From assembly GCA_009885845.1 (NCBI GenBank), contig VFJW01000103.1:1-64000 (forward strand): 64,000 nucleotides of DNA. The letters run 5' to 3'. This stretch comes from Geobacter sp. GTDB lineage: Bacteria > Desulfobacterota > Desulfuromonadia > Geobacterales > Pseudopelobacteraceae. Below the pieces are notes generated by a model, which ran no database searches, had not been told where the DNA came from, and saw only the letters and a list, made by a program, of their open reading frames with translations. The position numbers were made by a program, and so were the translations under genes. This document shows, piece after piece, positions 8,178-17,791 of this stretch (the first letter of the stretch is position 1; each line of letters opens with the position of its first letter).

Positions 8178-8819
8178 ATGAAGCAGAATCTCGTCCTGAT
8201 GTCACTTGTCGCGTTGCTGCTTGCCGGTTGTTCTTCGGTAAAAATACTTCCTGAACTGGTCGCTAACGGTCGCATCAATGCCGCCGATAATTCCCAGACG
8301 ATTACCTATAATGGTATCGAAATGACGGTACGGGTTGATGATACGGGAGTTAATTCATACAACCTTGAAACGGTGGTTATGTCATTTTTCATCAGCATCA
8401 GAAATACCACTGACCGCGAGATTTCTTTCAGCGATGAATCCTATCTACTGGTAGATGAAAGCGGTAAGCAATATTCAGTGCTTACTCCTGAACGTATTCG
8501 TGAAATGCTTAAAAAAGATTCCTATTATCTTGTCCCGTATCCGTATGTAGGTTTTTACTATCTTGAAGACTATGAAAAAGTCAACGCGTACAACCGCTTC
8601 AATTCCTCACTCCCCTATTATTATGAACTGTATCCTCAGGATATTTTTACCCGGGCATTGCAGGCATCAACGGTTATTCCCGGGATGAAAGCTGAAGGGC
8701 TGACCTATTTTAATATAGACCCCGCCGATCATTCGCACTTCAAGCTGCTGGTATTTCGTAAAGGCGCTTCAAAATCTTCTCCCCCGGACTTTTCTTTTCC
8801 CTTTAAAACTGTTAAATAG
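8178..8819 (+). CDS. putative lipoprotein of unknown function
   Basis: This 213-residue protein starts MKQNLVLMSLVALLLAGCSS, a classic lipoprotein signal with lipobox LAGC and lipidated Cys17. The ATG at 8178 is chosen because it gives this signal and has GGAGG at 8168-8172. The mature part is beta-rich (MTVRVDDTGVNSYNLETVVM) with many tyrosines, resembling small immunoglobulin-like periplasmic domains. I cannot name the family. It closes the run of three envelope genes. Confidence 0.78.
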   Translation: MKQNLVLMSLVALLLAGCSSVKILPELVANGRINAADNSQTITYNGIEMTVRVDDTGVNSYNLETVVMSFFISIRNTTDREISFSDESYLLVDESGKQYSVLTPERIREMLKKDSYYLVPYPYVGFYYLEDYEKVNAYNRFNSSLPYYYELYPQDIFTRALQASTVIPGMKAEGLTYFNIDPADHSHFKLLVFRKGASKSSPPDFSFPFKTVK

Positions 8820-8850
8820 TTTCCGACCGGTTAATCAGGTATGAAACAGA

Positions 8851-8884
8851 TGCACCTCTCTTCCCGTTACGGATGAGGGGTGCA
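8851..8884 (+). terminator. weak hairpin after the envelope genes
   Basis: TGCACCTCTC (8851-8860) pairs with GAGGGGTGCA (8875-8884) with one wobble or mismatch. No T-tract follows, so termination here is uncertain. Confidence 0.3.
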
Positions 8885-8908
8885 TTGCTGTAATCAGGGG
8901 ACCCTTGC

Positions 8909-9823
8909 ATGAATGATTATTGTGCCGCTATCGATTTTGGGACAAATACTGCACGGTTACTCATTGCCGGGCGTTCGTTGGCCGGAATTACTCCCGTACG
9001 GGTTGAGCGAGAGATCGTGCGGATCGGTGGTGGCTTTACCGACCGGTACGGCTTGTCTGTTGAGGCGATGGAACGCGGTTTGGCCTGTCTGCAGACATTT
9101 TCGGCTATTATCTCGGATTATGGAATAAAACAGGTTCGGGCGTCAGCAACAAGTGCGGTACGCGATGCTGTTAACGGACCTGAGTTTGTCGACAAAGTTT
9201 TTCAGGATACCGGCTTACGCCTTGTTGTTATCGATGGAAACGAAGAAGCCCGCTTGACGCTCGCGGGTGTGTTGTCCGCCCTTGATTCCGGGTCTGAAGC
9301 GCTTGCAGTGCTTGATGTCGGGGGCGGGAGTACTGAATTTACGGTGTCATCCCGTGGTATTCCTTTGTTTGTTACAAGTATGCCGATCGGAGTAGTTCGA
9401 CTGACGGAAGGTTTTACTTCGACAGAAAGCATGACTGAACGTGTACGGATTGTGATAGACCAGCTTGAGAAAGATTTGTGTTCAGCGGGAATTGCCGTTT
9501 CCGGAGATTTCGAGCTGGTCGGTACGGCCGGTACGGCAACAACGATTGCTGCAATCAAGTTGGAGATGGAGGAGTACGACTACCGTTCGGTGAATAATTC
9601 CACGGTGAGCAGGGAGGAGATCGGCGGGATTTTTCAGCGTCTGTCTCAACTGACTCCGCATGAACGATTGGCGGTCAAAGGGCTTGAAAAAGGACGTGAA
9701 GACCTGATTATTGCCGGTCTGATTATCATTTCCGCCGTTATGGACAGATTCGGCTTCAAGCGGTTAAAGATCAGTGATTTCGGGCTGCTGGAAGGATTGG
9801 CGCTTTCCTGTGGTGAATCGTGA
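8909..9823 (+). CDS. Ppx/GppA-family exopolyphosphatase
   Basis: This 304-residue protein has the ASKHA-fold phosphohydrolase domain pair only, the short Ppx/GppA form without the C-terminal HD domain. Signature pieces are AAIDFGTNTARLLI (phosphate-1 loop), ATSAVRDA, LDVGGGSTEF (phosphate-2 loop) and GTAGTATTIAAI. Members hydrolyse polyphosphate or pppGpp; which one applies here cannot be told. The stop is 51 bases before the malQ start, so the two may be co-transcribed. Confidence 0.88.
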   Translation: MNDYCAAIDFGTNTARLLIAGRSLAGITPVRVEREIVRIGGGFTDRYGLSVEAMERGLACLQTFSAIISDYGIKQVRASATSAVRDAVNGPEFVDKVFQDTGLRLVVIDGNEEARLTLAGVLSALDSGSEALAVLDVGGGSTEFTVSSRGIPLFVTSMPIGVVRLTEGFTSTESMTERVRIVIDQLEKDLCSAGIAVSGDFELVGTAGTATTIAAIKLEMEEYDYRSVNNSTVSREEIGGIFQRLSQLTPHERLAVKGLEKGREDLIIAGLIIISAVMDRFGFKRLKISDFGLLEGLALSCGES

Positions 9824-9874
9824 CTACGGTTCAGCTTTTCGCCGCATCAGATGACAGAGACTTCGGGAGTCGAT

Positions 9875-11359
9875 ATGCTCAATAAGAGGGGTTGCGGTGT
9901 GCTGTTACACCCGACGTCATTGCCGGGACCGGGAGGGATCGGGACGCTCGGCAGGGATGCCCGGCGTTTCATCGATCTGCTGTCATCCATGGGGATGTCG
10001 TATTGGCAGGTTCTTCCACTGACGCCCCCGGCGTGCGGTGACTCTCCCTATTCGGCTTTTTCTGCTTTTGCCGGAAACCCGCTTCTGATTGATCTTGATC
10101 AAATCACTGCCGATGGCGATCTCGCTCCGGTACGCGGGAAAAAGAGTTCCAATGAAACACGTGTGGACTTTGAAGCGGTTTCAAAGAGGAAAATGAAGCT
10201 GCTGCAGTCGGCGGGCACCTCCTTTCTGGCGAATGAGGATGCACAATGCAAGCAGGAATTCTGGCATTTTTGCAACACGACCCCCTGGCTCCATACGTTT
10301 GCACTCTTTATGGCGCTGAAGCATCGATACAAAGGAAAATCGTGGAATGAGTGGCCGGTTGACCTGGCTACTCTGACGCCGGAACAATATGAAGCGGCTT
10401 CTATTGAACTTGGACCTGAGATCGGCATTCAAAAATATATTCAGTGGAAGTTTTTCAGGCAGTGGCGAGAATTGCGAGCATATGCAGCCGACAAAGGAAT
10501 CGCTATTATTGGAGATATCCCTATTTTTGTCGGCTATGATTCTGCGGATGTGTGGAGTCATCGTGATCTGTTTCTTCTCGACTCGAAGGGAATTCCAACT
10601 GCGGTCGCAGGTGTCCCTCCCGATTATTTCAGTGCTACAGGTCAATTGTGGGGAAATCCTTTATATAACTGGGAAGTAATGGGTCAACTGAAGTATGCTT
10701 GGTGGATCGAGCGTTTTCAGTCACTCTTAGACCTTTTTGATATCGTTCGGATTGATCATTTCCGGGGATTTGAAGCTGCCTGGCATGTGCCTGCCGGAGA
10801 AACAACTGCCATTAACGGCTCCTGGGTCAAGGCTCCCGGAGCGATGCTGTTTGATGCACTTGTCGCTGCTCTTGGACCTTTACCGGTCATTGCCGAAGAT
10901 TTGGGGATTATTACGCCGGAGGTCGTCGCCCTCCGTGATCGCTATGATTTCCCCGGAATGAAAATAGTGCAGTTTGCGTTCGATTCCGGCCCGTCCAATT
11001 CATATCTGCCGCATAATTATCAAAAAAATTCTGTTGTCTACTCCGGTACTCATGATAATGATACTACCGTCGGTTGGTATCATTCGCTGACTGCTGCCCA
11101 GCGCAGTCGCGTGATTCAGTATGCCGGAGGTAGAGGCAATGATACGGTGGAGTGCCTTCTGCGCATGATATGTATGTCAGTTGCGGATACGGCAATTATT
11201 CCTCTCCAGGATTTGATCCGACTGGGAAGCGAGGCCCGCATGAATGTTCCCGGCACCGCATTCGGTAACTGGGGATGGAGATTTACCTGGGATACGATAC
11301 CCGGTGATCTTGTCGTTCGGGTTCGAGAGCAGTTGGAATGCTATGGCAGGTGCAATTAA
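9875..11359 (+). CDS. malQ: 4-alpha-glucanotransferase (amylomaltase)
   Basis: This GH77 enzyme of 494 residues transfers alpha-1,4-glucan segments in maltodextrin and glycogen metabolism. Visible family motifs are LHPTSLPGPGGIGTLG at the N-terminus, the nucleophile region FDIVRIDHFRGF, the acid/base region VIAEDLGIITPEV, and SGTHDNDTT with the transition-state Asp. The ATG at 9875 is preferred over an in-frame ATG at 9851 because CGGGAG lies just before it. It follows the exopolyphosphatase closely. Confidence 0.92.
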   Translation: MLNKRGCGVLLHPTSLPGPGGIGTLGRDARRFIDLLSSMGMSYWQVLPLTPPACGDSPYSAFSAFAGNPLLIDLDQITADGDLAPVRGKKSSNETRVDFEAVSKRKMKLLQSAGTSFLANEDAQCKQEFWHFCNTTPWLHTFALFMALKHRYKGKSWNEWPVDLATLTPEQYEAASIELGPEIGIQKYIQWKFFRQWRELRAYAADKGIAIIGDIPIFVGYDSADVWSHRDLFLLDSKGIPTAVAGVPPDYFSATGQLWGNPLYNWEVMGQLKYAWWIERFQSLLDLFDIVRIDHFRGFEAAWHVPAGETTAINGSWVKAPGAMLFDALVAALGPLPVIAEDLGIITPEVVALRDRYDFPGMKIVQFAFDSGPSNSYLPHNYQKNSVVYSGTHDNDTTVGWYHSLTAAQRSRVIQYAGGRGNDTVECLLRMICMSVADTAIIPLQDLIRLGSEARMNVPGTAFGNWGWRFTWDTIPGDLVVRVREQLECYGRCN

Positions 11360-11388
11360 AAAGTCAGCTGACCGTGTCAGTAAATAGC

Positions 11389-11416
11389 TTGACAATTCAG
11401 GCATATTCTCTATACT
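11389..11416 (+). promoter_or_regulatory. sigma-70-type promoter for the yceD-rpmF-fab operon
   Basis: TTGACA at 11389-11394 and TATACT at 11411-11416 are 16 bases apart. They lie 36 bases before the proposed start of the YceD-family gene, after the end of malQ. Near-consensus; it probably drives the fatty-acid synthesis operon. Confidence 0.65.
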
Positions 11417-11452
11417 GACTTGCTTTAAATTTATTGAAGTACTTGTCTGTGG

Positions 11453-12004
11453 ATGGTACCTGTGAAATTTGTCGTAGACCGTATAAAAGATATCCCGATA
11501 GCACTCCATATAGATGAACCGGTTGGTACGTTTCCTCTCCTGGTGGATATGCAGGATGACAGCAGCAGCTGTATTACGGGTAATATTCAAGGGGATGTCA
11601 CAGTTGTCCGTGAATATGAAAATATACGGGTTACCGGCAGGGTGACAGCGCCTCTGGCTCTTTCCTGCTCCCGGTGTCTCGCAGAGTTCACTTCGTTTGT
11701 CGACACCAGCTTCACCATTTTTTTCCGCAAAGAGAGTGCTCTCACCTCTGCAACTGAAGATGAGCTGGAACTCGGTGAAATGGATCTGCTTTCTTCTGCG
11801 TTCTCCGGTGATGAAATTGATCTGACTCACGAAATTGAAGAACAGATTGCAATGGAGATTCCGTTGAAACCGCTCTGTAGTGACGCCTGCAAGGGACTGT
11901 GTCATGAGTGCGGCATCGATTTGAATACCTCCGGTTGTTCATGCAGTAAGGATCCGGTTCGGATTGCATTCAGTGTGCTGAAGGATTTTAAAGTAACCAG
12001 ATAA
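11453..12004 (+). CDS. yceD: YceD / DUF177-family protein
   Basis: This 183-residue protein lies directly upstream of rpmF, the conserved position of the YceD family, which is implicated in 23S rRNA accumulation. It shows the family cysteine motif LSCSRCLAEF and a C-terminal CKGLCHECGIDLN zinc-binding-like set. ATG 11453 is assigned, but GTG 11462 is an equally reasonable start. It is expressed from the promoter 36 bases upstream, together with rpmF and plsX. Confidence 0.85.
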   Translation: MVPVKFVVDRIKDIPIALHIDEPVGTFPLLVDMQDDSSSCITGNIQGDVTVVREYENIRVTGRVTAPLALSCSRCLAEFTSFVDTSFTIFFRKESALTSATEDELELGEMDLLSSAFSGDEIDLTHEIEEQIAMEIPLKPLCSDACKGLCHECGIDLNTSGCSCSKDPVRIAFSVLKDFKVTR

Positions 12005-12051
12005 TTGAGCGGTGGCACGAAAACGTGTAACACCAGAAAAGGAGAATCACC

Positions 12052-12240
12052 ATGGCTGTACCCAAGAAAAAAACATCCAAATCACGCAAGAATATGAGAA
12101 GGGCGCATGACTTTTTAACGACTCCCTCCCTGTCAATCTGTCCTCAGTGCAAAGCTGCAAAGCTGCCGCACCGCACCTGTCTTGCCTGCGGAACGTACAA
12201 GGGTAAAGAGGTTATTGACCTTTCCTCGGCACAAGCCTAG
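12052..12240 (+). CDS. rpmF: 50S ribosomal protein L32
   Basis: This 62-residue protein has the L32 N-terminus [20 protein letters not shown] and the zinc-binding cysteines CPQCKAAK and CLACG spaced as in zinc-containing L32. It is part of the large ribosomal subunit. An AAGGAGA ribosome site precedes the ATG. It lies between yceD and plsX, the usual coupling of a ribosomal gene with lipid synthesis. Confidence 0.97.
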   Translation: MAVPKKKTSKSRKNMRRAHDFLTTPSLSICPQCKAAKLPHRTCLACGTYKGKEVIDLSSAQA

Positions 12241-12252
12241 AAAGCTGACTCT

Positions 12253-13308
12253 GTGCCGCTTCCGAAACAGATGAGAATTGCTGTTGACGCAATGGGCGGC
12301 GACAATGCGCCTGCCGTTGAAGTTGAAGGTACAGTTGCGGCCTGTCGTGAATTCGGGCTGTCAGTTACGCTTGTCGGTGATCGTGCGCGTTTGGAGGCGG
12401 AACTCGCCAAACACTCTGTCAGCGGACTTGATATTGAAATCTTTCATGCAAGTGAAGTCGTCGGCATGCATGATTCGGCGTCAGATGCTATACGGAAGAA
12501 GCATGACTCATCCGTCCGTCAGGCTTTCGAGCTTGTCAAGGCCGGTAAGGCGTGTGCCGCTCTCAGTGCCGGAAACTCCGGTGCAACCATGGCATCCGGC
12601 ATGTTTGTTCTGAAACGTATCAAGGGGATCGAGCGTCCGGCGATTGCCCAGCTGTTTCCTACCCAGAAAGGGCAGACACTGGTTCTTGATATAGGGGGCA
12701 CGGTTGACTGCAAACCGCTGCATCTCGTCCAGTTCGCCATTATGGGGGAGGTGTATGCCCGTTATGCCATGGGAATACTCTCGCCGAAAGTCGGGCTGTT
12801 GTCGAATGGCGAAGAGGATTCAAAAGGGAATGAGCTGACCAGGGAAACGAACGCCATCTTGCGCCAGACATCTCTTAATTATTGCGGATATATTGAAGGT
12901 CGGGACATTTTTGCCGGCGCGGTTGATGTCGTCGTGTGTGATGGTTTTGTCGGAAATGTTGTACTGAAACTTTCCGAGGGATTACTTGAATCCGCCGGTA
13001 GCATGCTGAAAAAAGAGATTGTCAAGAGCTGGATCTCGAAGATCGGCTACCTGCTTGTGCGCAGTGCAATCAACCGTTTCAGGAAGATTGTCGACTATGC
13101 CGAATACGGTGGTGCTCCGCTGCTTGGAATCAACGGTGTCGGCATGATCTGTCATGGCGGTTCTAATGTCAAAGCGATTAAAAACGCGATTCGATTCGCT
13201 CACGAATACTCAAAAAATGGCGTATCAGAGCATGTTGCCGAGAAATTGTCTGAAAATAATTCGGCTTTTATACGAAGAGAAAGTCAGCTATCCCCCCCAG
13301 TAAAATAA
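12253..13308 (+). CDS. plsX: phosphate acyltransferase PlsX
   Basis: This 351-residue PlsX makes acyl-phosphate from acyl-ACP for the PlsY route of phospholipid synthesis. [14 protein letters not shown] is the diagnostic N-terminal motif and [11 protein letters not shown] lies in the middle. The start is taken at GTG 12253, 12 bases after the rpmF stop. ATG 12271 is the alternative and leaves the conserved motif intact. It heads the lipid part of the operon. Confidence 0.95.
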   Translation: MPLPKQMRIAVDAMGGDNAPAVEVEGTVAACREFGLSVTLVGDRARLEAELAKHSVSGLDIEIFHASEVVGMHDSASDAIRKKHDSSVRQAFELVKAGKACAALSAGNSGATMASGMFVLKRIKGIERPAIAQLFPTQKGQTLVLDIGGTVDCKPLHLVQFAIMGEVYARYAMGILSPKVGLLSNGEEDSKGNELTRETNAILRQTSLNYCGYIEGRDIFAGAVDVVVCDGFVGNVVLKLSEGLLESAGSMLKKEIVKSWISKIGYLLVRSAINRFRKIVDYAEYGGAPLLGINGVGMICHGGSNVKAIKNAIRFAHEYSKNGVSEHVAEKLSENNSAFIRRESQLSPPVK

Positions 13309-13321
13309 TGGAGATTCAATC

Positions 13322-14305
13322 GTGAATGTCAAAATTTCCGGGACTGGATCTTCTTTGCCCCATAAAATCCTTACCAATGCCGACCTCGAGCAGATGATCG
13401 ATACCAGTGATGAATGGATCAGGACCAGGACCGGTATAACAGAGCGTCGTATTGCCGCCCCGGGCGAATACACTTCCACGTTTGCCGCCGAGGCGGCTCG
13501 TAATGCGCTGGCAATGGCCGGGGTACATCCGGAAGAACTTGATCTGATCATACTGAGCACGGTAACACCGGATTTCCCTTTCCCCTCCACTGCCTGTATT
13601 GTACAGGACATTCTCGGAGCGGTGAATGCCACCGCTTTTGATCTGTCTGCGGCGTGTTCCGGTTTTATCTACGGATTATCAGTCGCAGAAAAATATATTC
13701 GCTCGGGAGCTGCCAAAAAAATTCTTGTTATCGGTTCTGAAACGTTATCCCGTATTGTTGATTGGCAGGACCGGAATACCTGTGTCCTGTTTGGAGACGG
13801 TGCCGGTGCGGTTGTCCTTGAAGCTTCCTCGGAGAGCGATCACTCTCTTCTTTCCACCCACACATTCAGTAACGGTGCCCACTGGAACCTTCTGTACCAG
13901 CCGGGAAGCGGCAGTCGTAATCCTGCGTCCGCCAGCCGTACCATAGATGAGCGGCTTATTTATATTACAATGGAAGGCAATGAAGTTTTCAAGCATGCGG
14001 TGCGCGGCATGGAGGAGGCCGCGATAAAAGCTCTGGATTCAAACGGTCTGGCTCCGGCGGATATTTCTCTCCTGATTCCTCATCAAGCCAATCAGCGTAT
14101 AATTTCCGCGACTGCGAAGAGACTGGAAATTGATCCCCCCCGGTTGTTCACCAATCTCCATCGCTATGGCAACACCTCCTCGGCATCAATTCCGATTGCT
14201 CTTGATGAGGCGAACCGACAGGGTCTCCTGAAACCTGACGGCAAAATTCTGCTGGTAGCTTTCGGCGGTGGTTTTACGTATGGTTCAGCACTTGTTAACT
14301 GGTAG
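13322..14305 (+). CDS. fabH: 3-oxoacyl-ACP synthase III
   Basis: This 327-residue KAS III starts fatty-acid synthesis by condensing acetyl-CoA with malonyl-ACP. The Cys-His-Asn triad is visible: C112 in AACSGF, His in LIPHQANQR and Asn in YGNTSSASIP. The GTG start at 13322 follows GGAG by 8 bases. It sits between plsX and fabD, 13 bases after plsX. Confidence 0.96.
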   Translation: MNVKISGTGSSLPHKILTNADLEQMIDTSDEWIRTRTGITERRIAAPGEYTSTFAAEAARNALAMAGVHPEELDLIILSTVTPDFPFPSTACIVQDILGAVNATAFDLSAACSGFIYGLSVAEKYIRSGAAKKILVIGSETLSRIVDWQDRNTCVLFGDGAGAVVLEASSESDHSLLSTHTFSNGAHWNLLYQPGSGSRNPASASRTIDERLIYITMEGNEVFKHAVRGMEEAAIKALDSNGLAPADISLLIPHQANQRIISATAKRLEIDPPRLFTNLHRYGNTSSASIPIALDEANRQGLLKPDGKILLVAFGGGFTYGSALVNW

Positions 14306-14340
14306 TTGCAGGTATACTCTTACATGAGGCAGGGATAATC

Positions 14341-15267
14341 ATGTCTAAAACAGCTTTTATTTTTCCGGGTCAGGGTTCCCAGTATTCCGGTATGGGCAAG
14401 GAACTGGCAGATACGTTTGCAGTTGCACGTCATCTGTTCGAAGAAGCAGACGATGCTCTCGGCTTTAAATTGTCTGCACTCTGTTTTGCGGGGAGTGATT
14501 CCGACCTCAGGCTTACCGCAAACACACAGCCGGCTATTCTGACAGCAAGTATTGCAATTCTGAAGGTTGCCATGCAGGAAACAGGTCTGAAAGCAGATTA
14601 TCTGGCCGGCCATTCATTGGGTGAATATTCCGCGCTGGTCTGCTCAGGAGCATTCACATTCGCTGATGCAGTCAGAACCGTGCGTGCCCGTGGAACGTAC
14701 ATGCAGGAGGCAGTTCCGGTCGGCAGTGGAACAATGGCGGCAATTCTTGGTGTTGAACGTGATATTCTTGAAGACATTTGCCGGGAAGCCGCTGAAGGCG
14801 AGGTTGTTTCTCCCGCTAATTTTAATTCTCCCGGTCAGATTGTTATTGCCGGTTCCGCTACGGCTGTCGATCGTGCAATTGAAATTGCGAAAGCTCGCGG
14901 TTTCAGAAAAGCCATGCTGCTACCGGTCAGTGCCCCATTTCATTGTGCCTTGATGAAACCTGCTGCGGATCGACTGGCCGTTGTTCTGGATGCCATTACG
15001 TACAGCGATATGAACAATCCTGTTGTCAGCAATGTTGAAGCGACCGCCAACGGTGATAAGGGCAGGGTTCGCGATCTGCTGGTTTCCCAGGTTTGTTCGC
15101 CGGTACTCTGGGAACAATCCGTAGTTGCCATGGCGGCGCTGGAAACAACGCGGTTTATAGAGATCGGGCCGGGCAGGGTTCTGTCCGGATTGGTAAAACG
15201 CATCACAAAAGAAGTAACCACTGAAAATCTGGAAGATCTGGCTACATTGAAATTATTGGCGGCCTGA
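14341..15267 (+). CDS. fabD: malonyl-CoA:ACP transacylase
   Basis: This 308-residue FabD moves malonyl groups from CoA to ACP. FPGQGSQYSGMG opens the protein, the nucleophile S92 is in AGHSLGEYSALV, and the catalytic histidine lies in SAPFHCALM. The ATG at 14341 follows an AGGGATAATC context. Confidence 0.96.
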   Translation: MSKTAFIFPGQGSQYSGMGKELADTFAVARHLFEEADDALGFKLSALCFAGSDSDLRLTANTQPAILTASIAILKVAMQETGLKADYLAGHSLGEYSALVCSGAFTFADAVRTVRARGTYMQEAVPVGSGTMAAILGVERDILEDICREAAEGEVVSPANFNSPGQIVIAGSATAVDRAIEIAKARGFRKAMLLPVSAPFHCALMKPAADRLAVVLDAITYSDMNNPVVSNVEATANGDKGRVRDLLVSQVCSPVLWEQSVVAMAALETTRFIEIGPGRVLSGLVKRITKEVTTENLEDLATLKLLAA

Positions 15268-15349
15268 TTCCGAATTTGCCATCATGCGGGTTAAAGCAGC
15301 CGATGAAACCGCTTTTTTACCACTATATCGAGTTATGTAAGGAGGTATC

Positions 15350-16087
15350 ATGCCGAAAGGAAAAGTTGCAGTCATCACCGGAGCATCGCGAGGCATCGGC
15401 AGAAGTATTGCGCTGGAGCTGGCTGCCAGAGGAGCTGTTATCGTAGCGGTTGATATGGATCAGGTGTCTACTGATGCGGTTGTCGCAGAGTTGCAGGCGA
15501 CCGGAGCGAAGGCGCTGGCGGTAGTCGGTAATGTGACCGTCACTGCAGACGTTGAGCGCATGTTTGAAACGGCTGTCGAGGCATTCGGACGTGTGGATAT
15601 TCTGGTTAACAATGCCGGCATAACACGTGATGGCATGCTGATGCGTATGAAAGATGAAGATTGGGATGCAGTGTTGAGTGTCAACCTTAAAGGTGCTTTC
15701 CTCTGTACCCGTGCCGTTTTCAAGGTCATGAGCAAACAGCGCTCCGGCCGGATTATCAATATTGCTTCAGTCGTCGGCCAGATGGGCAATGCCGGTCAGG
15801 CGAACTACTGTGCAAGCAAGGCCGGACTGATCGGCCTTACCAAGTCGAATGCCCGCGAAATGGCAAAACGAAGCATTACTGTCAACGCTGTCGCCCCCGG
15901 TTTTATTGCTACAGCAATGACGGATGCGCTTTCGGACAAGGTTCGCGCCGAGTTGGCTGCCCAGATACCACTGGAACGGCTGGGGAGTGCCGACGACATT
16001 GCCAATGCGGTTGTTTTTCTGGCTTCGGAGTCTTCCGGATACATAACCGGTCATGTCCTTTCAGTCAATGGCGGTATGTATATGTAG
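15350..16087 (+). CDS. fabG: 3-oxoacyl-ACP reductase
   Basis: This 245-residue short-chain dehydrogenase reduces 3-oxoacyl-ACP with NADPH. The cofactor loop TGASRGIG, the NNAG motif and the YCASK catalytic Tyr/Lys pair are present, and the C-terminus GHVLSVNGGMYM is typical of FabG. A strong AAGGAGG site precedes the ATG. Confidence 0.96.
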   Translation: MPKGKVAVITGASRGIGRSIALELAARGAVIVAVDMDQVSTDAVVAELQATGAKALAVVGNVTVTADVERMFETAVEAFGRVDILVNNAGITRDGMLMRMKDEDWDAVLSVNLKGAFLCTRAVFKVMSKQRSGRIINIASVVGQMGNAGQANYCASKAGLIGLTKSNAREMAKRSITVNAVAPGFIATAMTDALSDKVRAELAAQIPLERLGSADDIANAVVFLASESSGYITGHVLSVNGGMYM

Positions 16088-16231
16088 CCTGAAGATGCCG
16101 GCCGGATTTCTGCGGTACATCGTCAAATTATGGTCAAAATATCGATTGACATTTAAGCATTTCATGCTTAATTAAGCACACAGCATTACACATGAAACCT
16201 GCAAGGGTTTAAAATCAAACGGAGGTGGAAG
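16088..16231 (+). promoter_or_regulatory. acpP upstream region: palindrome beside a possible promoter
   Basis: This 144-base gap between fabG and acpP carries TTGACA at 16146-16151. A perfect 7-3-7 inverted repeat follows: TAAGCAT at 16154-16160 and ATGCTTA at 16164-16170. The repeat lies where the spacer of a sigma-70 promoter would be, with AT-rich sequence at 16169-16176 as a weak -10. It looks like an operator for a repressor controlling acpP separately from the upstream genes. The regulator is unknown. CGGAGGTGG before the acpP ATG is a strong ribosome site. Confidence 0.5.
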
Positions 16232-16465
16232 ATGTCGGATATTGCAAAGCGGGTTAAGGAAATTGTTGCAGAGCAGCTCGGAGTTGAAGAAGCACAGGTG
16301 TTAACGGAATCATCTTTTATGGATGACCTTGGTGCCGATTCTCTCGATACCGTTGAGCTGGTTATGGCTCTGGAGGAAGAATTTGATATTGAAATTCCCG
16401 ATGAAGATGCCGAAAAAATTCAGACCGTGAATGACGCTATCGAATACATCACCGAGCATAGCTGA
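16232..16465 (+). CDS. acpP: acyl carrier protein
   Basis: This 77-residue acidic protein has the phosphopantetheine attachment serine S37 in [11 protein letters not shown]. It carries the growing acyl chain for FabD, FabG, FabH and FabF encoded around it. A possible private promoter lies upstream and a hairpin downstream, consistent with the high expression ACP needs. Confidence 0.97.
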   Translation: MSDIAKRVKEIVAEQLGVEEAQVLTESSFMDDLGADSLDTVELVMALEEEFDIEIPDEDAEKIQTVNDAIEYITEHS

Positions 16466-16479
16466 TACATTCAACCGGG

Positions 16480-16501
16480 GAGGGGCGAGAGCCCCTCTCT
16501 T
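16480..16501 (+). terminator. hairpin with T-rich tail between acpP and fabF
   Basis: GAGGGGC (16480-16486) pairs perfectly with GCCCCTC (16491-16497) around GAGA, followed by TCTTTTC. The tail is imperfect, so partial termination is likely, letting acpP mRNA exceed fabF mRNA. Confidence 0.65.
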
Positions 16502-16546
16502 TTCATTACACAAATGCCGCATTATCTGCATCTGGAGCATGAAATC

Positions 16547-17779
16547 ATGAGAAGAGTAGTCATTACTGGTGTTGGAACTGTTTCGCCACTTGGATGCGGG
16601 AATGATACAAACTGGAATGCGCTGATTGCCGGTAAGTCAGGCATCGGCCTGATTACCCGTTTCGATACGAGCGATATGCCGGTCAAGATTGCCGGTGAAG
16701 TTCCCGATTTTGATGCGGAACGGTATATTGATAAAAAAGAGATCAAGAAGATGGATCTTTTTATACAGTATGCCCTGGCAGCAGCTCACTACGCAATGGA
16801 AGACTCCGGTCTGGAAATTACTGATGAAAATGCCGAGCGGGTCGGTGTCCTCGTCGGTGCCGGTCTTGGCGGTCTGCCGACTATTGAAAAGTATCATTCG
16901 ATAGTTGTTGAAAGCGGCCCCAAGAAAATTTCACCGTTTTTTATCCCGATGCTGATCATCAATCTGGCCCCCGGCCACATCTCTATCAAGTACGGTGCAA
17001 AAGGTCCGAATCTTTCTTCCGTATCTGCGTGTGCTACCAGTACTCATTCGATAGGTGATGCCTATCACATTATCAAACGTGGCGATGCGGATGCCATGAT
17101 TGCGGGTGGTACCGAGTCGGTCATTACTCCGCTTGGCATTGGCGGATTTGCCGCCATGAAAGCGCTTTCAGACAGAAATGACGATCCGGCAGCTGCGTCG
17201 CGCCCTTTTGATATAAACCGGGATGGTTTTGTTATGGGAGAGGGAGCCGGAATTGTTGTGCTTGAAGAGTATGAATCCGCCCGGGCGCGGGGAGCAAAGA
17301 TATATGCTGAAGTTGTGGGATACGGAATGACGGGAGATGCGTATCATCTGACCTCACCGGCTCCTGGAGGAGAGGGGGGGGCGCGAAGCATGAAAATGGC
17401 ACTTAAAAATGCCGGAGTTTCTCCCGAACAGGTTGCGTATATCAATGCGCACGGTACCTCTACTCCGTTGGGTGATATGTTTGAAACCATGGCGATCAAA
17501 AGTGTTTTTGGTGACCATGCCAAAAAAATGATGGTCTCATCGACAAAATCAATGACCGGACATCTTCTGGGTGCTGCTGGTGGTATAGAAACAGTATATA
17601 CCCTGATGGCAATGGACAGAGGTATTGTTCCGCCGACAATCAATTACACCGATCCGGATCCGGAATGTGATCTTGATTATGTCCCGAATACCGCCCGGGA
17701 AGCAAAACTTGAATATGCCATGAGCAACAACTTCGGTTTTGGCGGTACAAACGCGACACTTCTTTTTAAGAAGCTGTAG
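16547..17779 (+). CDS. fabF: 3-oxoacyl-ACP synthase II
   Basis: This 410-residue KAS II elongates acyl-ACP with malonyl-ACP. The N-terminus [15 protein letters not shown], the active cysteine C162 in [10 protein letters not shown], and the two histidines in [11 protein letters not shown] and [14 protein letters not shown] are all present. The ATG at 16547 is chosen because it starts at the conserved N-terminus. An in-frame ATG at 16514 would add 11 unconserved residues. The end [10 protein letters not shown] is typical. Confidence 0.96.
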   Translation: MRRVVITGVGTVSPLGCGNDTNWNALIAGKSGIGLITRFDTSDMPVKIAGEVPDFDAERYIDKKEIKKMDLFIQYALAAAHYAMEDSGLEITDENAERVGVLVGAGLGGLPTIEKYHSIVVESGPKKISPFFIPMLIINLAPGHISIKYGAKGPNLSSVSACATSTHSIGDAYHIIKRGDADAMIAGGTESVITPLGIGGFAAMKALSDRNDDPAAASRPFDINRDGFVMGEGAGIVVLEEYESARARGAKIYAEVVGYGMTGDAYHLTSPAPGGEGGARSMKMALKNAGVSPEQVAYINAHGTSTPLGDMFETMAIKSVFGDHAKKMMVSSTKSMTGHLLGAAGGIETVYTLMAMDRGIVPPTINYTDPDPECDLDYVPNTAREAKLEYAMSNNFGFGGTNATLLFKKL

Positions 17780-17791
17780 GCGGAGACGGGT

